Shown piece after piece: positions 62,005 through 64,000 of a stretch of DNA of 64,000 nucleotides. A program made the position numbers and the translations under genes. This DNA comes from Candidatus Thorarchaeota archaeon. GTDB lineage: Archaea; Asgardarchaeota; Thorarchaeia; Thorarchaeales; Thorarchaeaceae. Position 1 is the stretch's first letter. Every line of letters begins with the position of its first letter. The DNA lies in the NCBI GenBank assembly GCA_004524445.1, contig SDNP01000009.1, forward strand, positions 26,069-90,068, written 5' to 3'. The notes below the pieces were generated by a model, which searched no databases, was not told the DNA's origin, and was given only the letters and a program-made list of their open reading frames with translations.

Positions 62005-62856
62005 ATGGCGGTTGCGGCTCCGAGCTATGGTCTATTCACGGCGATTGTTCTGTTTCTTATCTTTTCGCTTTATTTCAATCCATGGAATAGAAAGCTCAGA
62101 AACCCTCGAAACTCTCTGCTACTGATAATCGTGACAACGTCGTTAGCAATTCCGCTTCAAGTCTGGTACAACTATGATGTGGCTGCATATAATACAGGTT
62201 CGACCTATTTGTCGAATCTCTACGTAAATGCTTCACTATTGCCGGGTGAGAAATATGAAATACACCACGTGTCAAACTGGTATGCAGAGCGGGGGGCTCT
62301 CCTGGAAATATCAAATGAATCGCAAGGCATCATATTCTACCTAGTTGACGAGAATATACGAGGTACACGTTTCAACGAATTTCGTCTGAACGAATCTATG
62401 TTTGGATTCGACTATCCCCATGCTTGGTTTGGATTCAAACTACCCTATTATCGTACATCCCTCTTTCAAATAGCAAACTGGACGGTTTGTTTCTCCAATC
62501 CACTTGCGAATGAGACAATTCCTCTAAAACTCCGTGGAGTATGGATAGAGGACTCAGGAAATCTCGCAAGTTGGAGTGTATATCATCCACGTACACAACC
62601 TGTTGTCGCTCTGTTATGTCTGTGGATATTCGTTCCATTGATACTAATGGCGACCAATAGTGTCAGTATACATCAATTGGTTGAGAATCTACGTTTATTG
62701 ATACCCGCCATGCTTCTGGTTGTGATTTACTTGCTTCTTTCTCTTCCATTTATCAGTAGTATCATTTTCTTTGATTTGTACCTCGTCTTTCCATTGCCAA
62801 TCGTTTCTCTGGTTCTATACTACGTCATCAAGAAACAAGAAGATACAACCCAGTGA
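62005..62856 (+). CDS. Membrane protein with extracytoplasmic domain, unknown
   Basis: A 283-residue protein with two N-terminal membrane helices (LFTAIVLFLIFSLYF and SLLLIIVTTSLAIPLQVW), then a loop of about 130 residues outside (YNYDVAAYNTGSTYL to YHPRTQPVV) with several Asn-X-Ser/Thr sites, and about four C-terminal helices. ATG 62005 follows GGGGGG; an upstream ATG at 61888 lacks similar support. The family is not recognised. No coupling to the neighbouring GTPase is shown. Confidence 0.65.
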   Translation: MAVAAPSYGLFTAIVLFLIFSLYFNPWNRKLRNPRNSLLLIIVTTSLAIPLQVWYNYDVAAYNTGSTYLSNLYVNASLLPGEKYEIHHVSNWYAERGALLEISNESQGIIFYLVDENIRGTRFNEFRLNESMFGFDYPHAWFGFKLPYYRTSLFQIANWTVCFSNPLANETIPLKLRGVWIEDSGNLASWSVYHPRTQPVVALLCLWIFVPLILMATNSVSIHQLVENLRLLIPAMLLVVIYLLLSLPFISSIIFFDLYLVFPLPIVSLVLYYVIKKQEDTTQ

Positions 62857-63071
62857 ATTAGATTATCGAATCGAAGAAGGATTGTTACAAAACAAAATCA
62901 CTTGGCAAGACGGAAACTCAAATACTGCATCGAGGATTCTCGGGCATTCACCGATTTAGGTAGTCCTGAGGGCTCGACGACTAGTCTTAGTCAAGAACGA
63001 TTGATTACACTATCATTTAATAGGGATATGGGATTTCTTTCTATTGTTGCACAATTCTGGAGTGAAAGCGA

Positions 63072-63458
63072 ATGGAACGACCTGATTACAGCACCCTTGC
63101 ATCAATCTTGGAAGAGATGAACAAGGAGGGCGAATTCACCGCCTCTGTACTTGCTAGAGATGACGGGCTACTTATGGCATCTGCTGCCTCGCCAAAGACA
63201 AATCGAGAGGTCATTGCTGCGATGTCTGGGTTTGTTGCCTCAACAGTGGAACGAATGCGCGACGAGTTGGGTCTCGGTCAACTAAGGGATATATCTGTCC
63301 GCTGCTCAATGGGCAAGGCTGTATTCAAAAAGATTGCATCACAGGGGGAACAAGCACTCCTTATTGCGGCTATCATGCCAAGAAATGTTCGGTATCATCT
63401 TCGACCTATCGGCAAGGCTGCAACCAGAATCAGGCATGTCCTTGGATATTCTGATTAG
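63072..63458 (+). CDS. Roadblock/LC7 domain protein
   Basis: A 128-residue single-domain protein with the Roadblock pattern: N-terminal helix, ASVLARDDGLLMASA strand pair, EVIAAMSGFVASTVERM helix, then VFKKIASQGEQALLIAAIMP strands. Family members dimerise and bind GTPases. It has a slightly longer basic C-terminus (GKAATRIRHVLGYSD). It stands upstream of a thioredoxin-like gene and a KaiC-like ATPase. The partner GTPase cannot be named. Confidence 0.87.
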   Translation: MERPDYSTLASILEEMNKEGEFTASVLARDDGLLMASAASPKTNREVIAAMSGFVASTVERMRDELGLGQLRDISVRCSMGKAVFKKIASQGEQALLIAAIMPRNVRYHLRPIGKAATRIRHVLGYSD

Positions 63459-63550
63459 CTATCATTGGTACGGTTCATGCATGCAAAAAGATTCAAGTGA
63501 TATAGTCATATAGTAATTCTACGCTTATTTCGGTCCAGGAGTGCGCTGTA

Positions 63551-63877
63551 TTGGCAAAAGGGGACAAAGACACCTCAAAAGATGACGACAACAATGCTGT
63601 TGAGATTGTCTTCTTCAAGTCTGATTCGTGTGCCTTCTGTCCGAGAGCTGAAGAAGTGATAACGGATATGATGGAGGATTTTGGAGAGTCCGCCCTGAAA
63701 CTAACGATTATCAACGTATCTGAGAATCCAGAGACCGCAGAAGACTATGGAGTCTTCGCCTTGCCAACCACCATGATTGGCGGAGTGTCAGTGACAGGTA
63801 TTCCAGAACCAGAGATATTGATGAAGATGATTCTTGGTTCTAAGATCTCCAGCAGAAGAGGTGTATTCAGTGAGTGA
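63551..63877 (+). CDS. Thioredoxin/glutaredoxin-fold protein
   Basis: A 108-residue thioredoxin-like protein with the CxxC active site [10 protein letters not shown] (Cys27 and Cys30), a cis-proline in [11 protein letters not shown] and a GIPEPEIL C-terminal strand-helix. It is likely a disulfide reductase or a small redox partner. An acidic, unstructured N-terminus (15 residues) precedes the fold. The TTG start is not backed by a strong ribosome site. It overlaps the next gene, so the two may be co-translated. Confidence 0.83.
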   Translation: MAKGDKDTSKDDDNNAVEIVFFKSDSCAFCPRAEEVITDMMEDFGESALKLTIINVSENPETAEDYGVFALPTTMIGGVSVTGIPEPEILMKMILGSKISSRRGVFSE

Positions 63878-64000
63878 ATTTGAAATCGAACGCATAAAGA
63901 CAGGCATCACGGGCCTTGATGATTTGATTGAAGGTGGATTTCCCCGTGGCGACATTATTCTGGTTGCAGGGAAGGCAGGAACCGGAAAGACGATCTTCGC
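63870..64000 (+). CDS. KaiC/RadA-type RecA-fold ATPase, N-terminal fragment (3' end outside window)
   Basis: The frame starts at GTG 63870, behind AGAGGTG, overlapping the thioredoxin-like stop. It reads [27 protein letters not shown], then a Walker [11 protein letters not shown]. The [17 protein letters not shown] stretch is typical of KaiC-like and RadA-like ATPases. Only 43 codons are visible, so the subfamily is not known. Confidence 0.85.
   Translation, partial: MSEFEIERIKTGITGLDDLIEGGFPRGDIILVAGKAGTGKTIF

Noticed and set aside
62902..63120. Short plus-strand frame before the Roadblock gene
   Set aside because: It overlaps the Roadblock start, lacks family features and a ribosome site.
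1..64000. CRISPR arrays, insertion sequences, integrases, prophage or plasmid genes
   Set aside because: No repeated spacers, transposase motifs or phage-type genes were seen in the whole window.

Overview
The window reads as a chromosomal segment of an archaeon, most likely an Asgard archaeon and probably Thorarchaeia-like. The basis is a combination rather than any single gene: eukaryote-type ribosomal protein S26e, two Rab-like small GTPases plus one MglA-like GTPase, two Roadblock/LC7 proteins, a longin-plus-V4R protein, a tetraether-synthase-like radical SAM enzyme, archaeosine tRNA transglycosylase, the archaeal CoA route, an intron-containing tRNA-Gln, and an EF-2 paralogue without the usual diphthamide loop. 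The genus is not determinable from the sequence alone.

Layout. 1-5 kb: end of a TPR protein, a large gingipain-like surface protein, a Roadblock protein. 4.9-10.1 kb: CoA biosynthesis (coaBC on the minus strand; pantoate kinase, phosphopantothenate synthetase and ketopantoate reductase as an overlapping plus-strand operon). 10.1-13.7 kb: MBL hydrolase, class V aminotransferase, MglA-like GTPase, creatininase-family amidohydrolase. 13.8-17.4 kb: tRNA-Gln(CUG) with intron, a small structured-RNA candidate, a methyltransferase, EF-2 paralogue. 17.4-25 kb: M20 peptidase, IleRS, a Cys-rich unknown, MazG-like pyrophosphohydrolase, Tes-like radical SAM protein. 25.0-25.5 kb: long gap with strong RNA-like complementarity. 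25.5-33 kb: GH3 glycosidase, a longin/V4R protein with two small membrane proteins, methyltransferase, PhzF, polyprenyl diphosphate synthase, a winged-helix-like unknown. 33.2-36.3 kb: two surface-anchored proteins, each followed by an intrinsic-type terminator. 36.5-41.3 kb: iron/thiamine-type ABC importer. 41.2-44.7 kb: archaeosine TGT and HflX.

44.7-52.7 kb is a one-carbon cluster: MetV-like and MetF-like methylene-THF reductase parts, MtrH, a soluble MtrA, a second MtrH, a protein resembling methanogenesis marker 14, then F420 gamma-glutamyl ligase (CofE) and LarC. I read it as a corrinoid methyl-transfer module joined to the methyl branch of the Wood-Ljungdahl pathway, with no methanogenic MCR genes in the window. 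52.7-55.2 kb: a PolB2-like DNA polymerase with altered catalytic and exonuclease motifs and a small upstream partner. 55.4-64 kb: a membrane-protein gene broken by two in-frame TAA codons, S26e, an apparently circularly permuted peptide-binding protein, an iron-sulfur flavoprotein, GTPase-WD40-GTPase, a membrane protein, Roadblock, a thioredoxin-like protein, and the start of a KaiC/RadA-type ATPase.

Most genes have GGAGG-type ribosome sites or TATA-like boxes about 25-30 bases ahead of apparently leaderless starts. No rRNA, CRISPR array, insertion sequence, integrase or prophage gene was seen.
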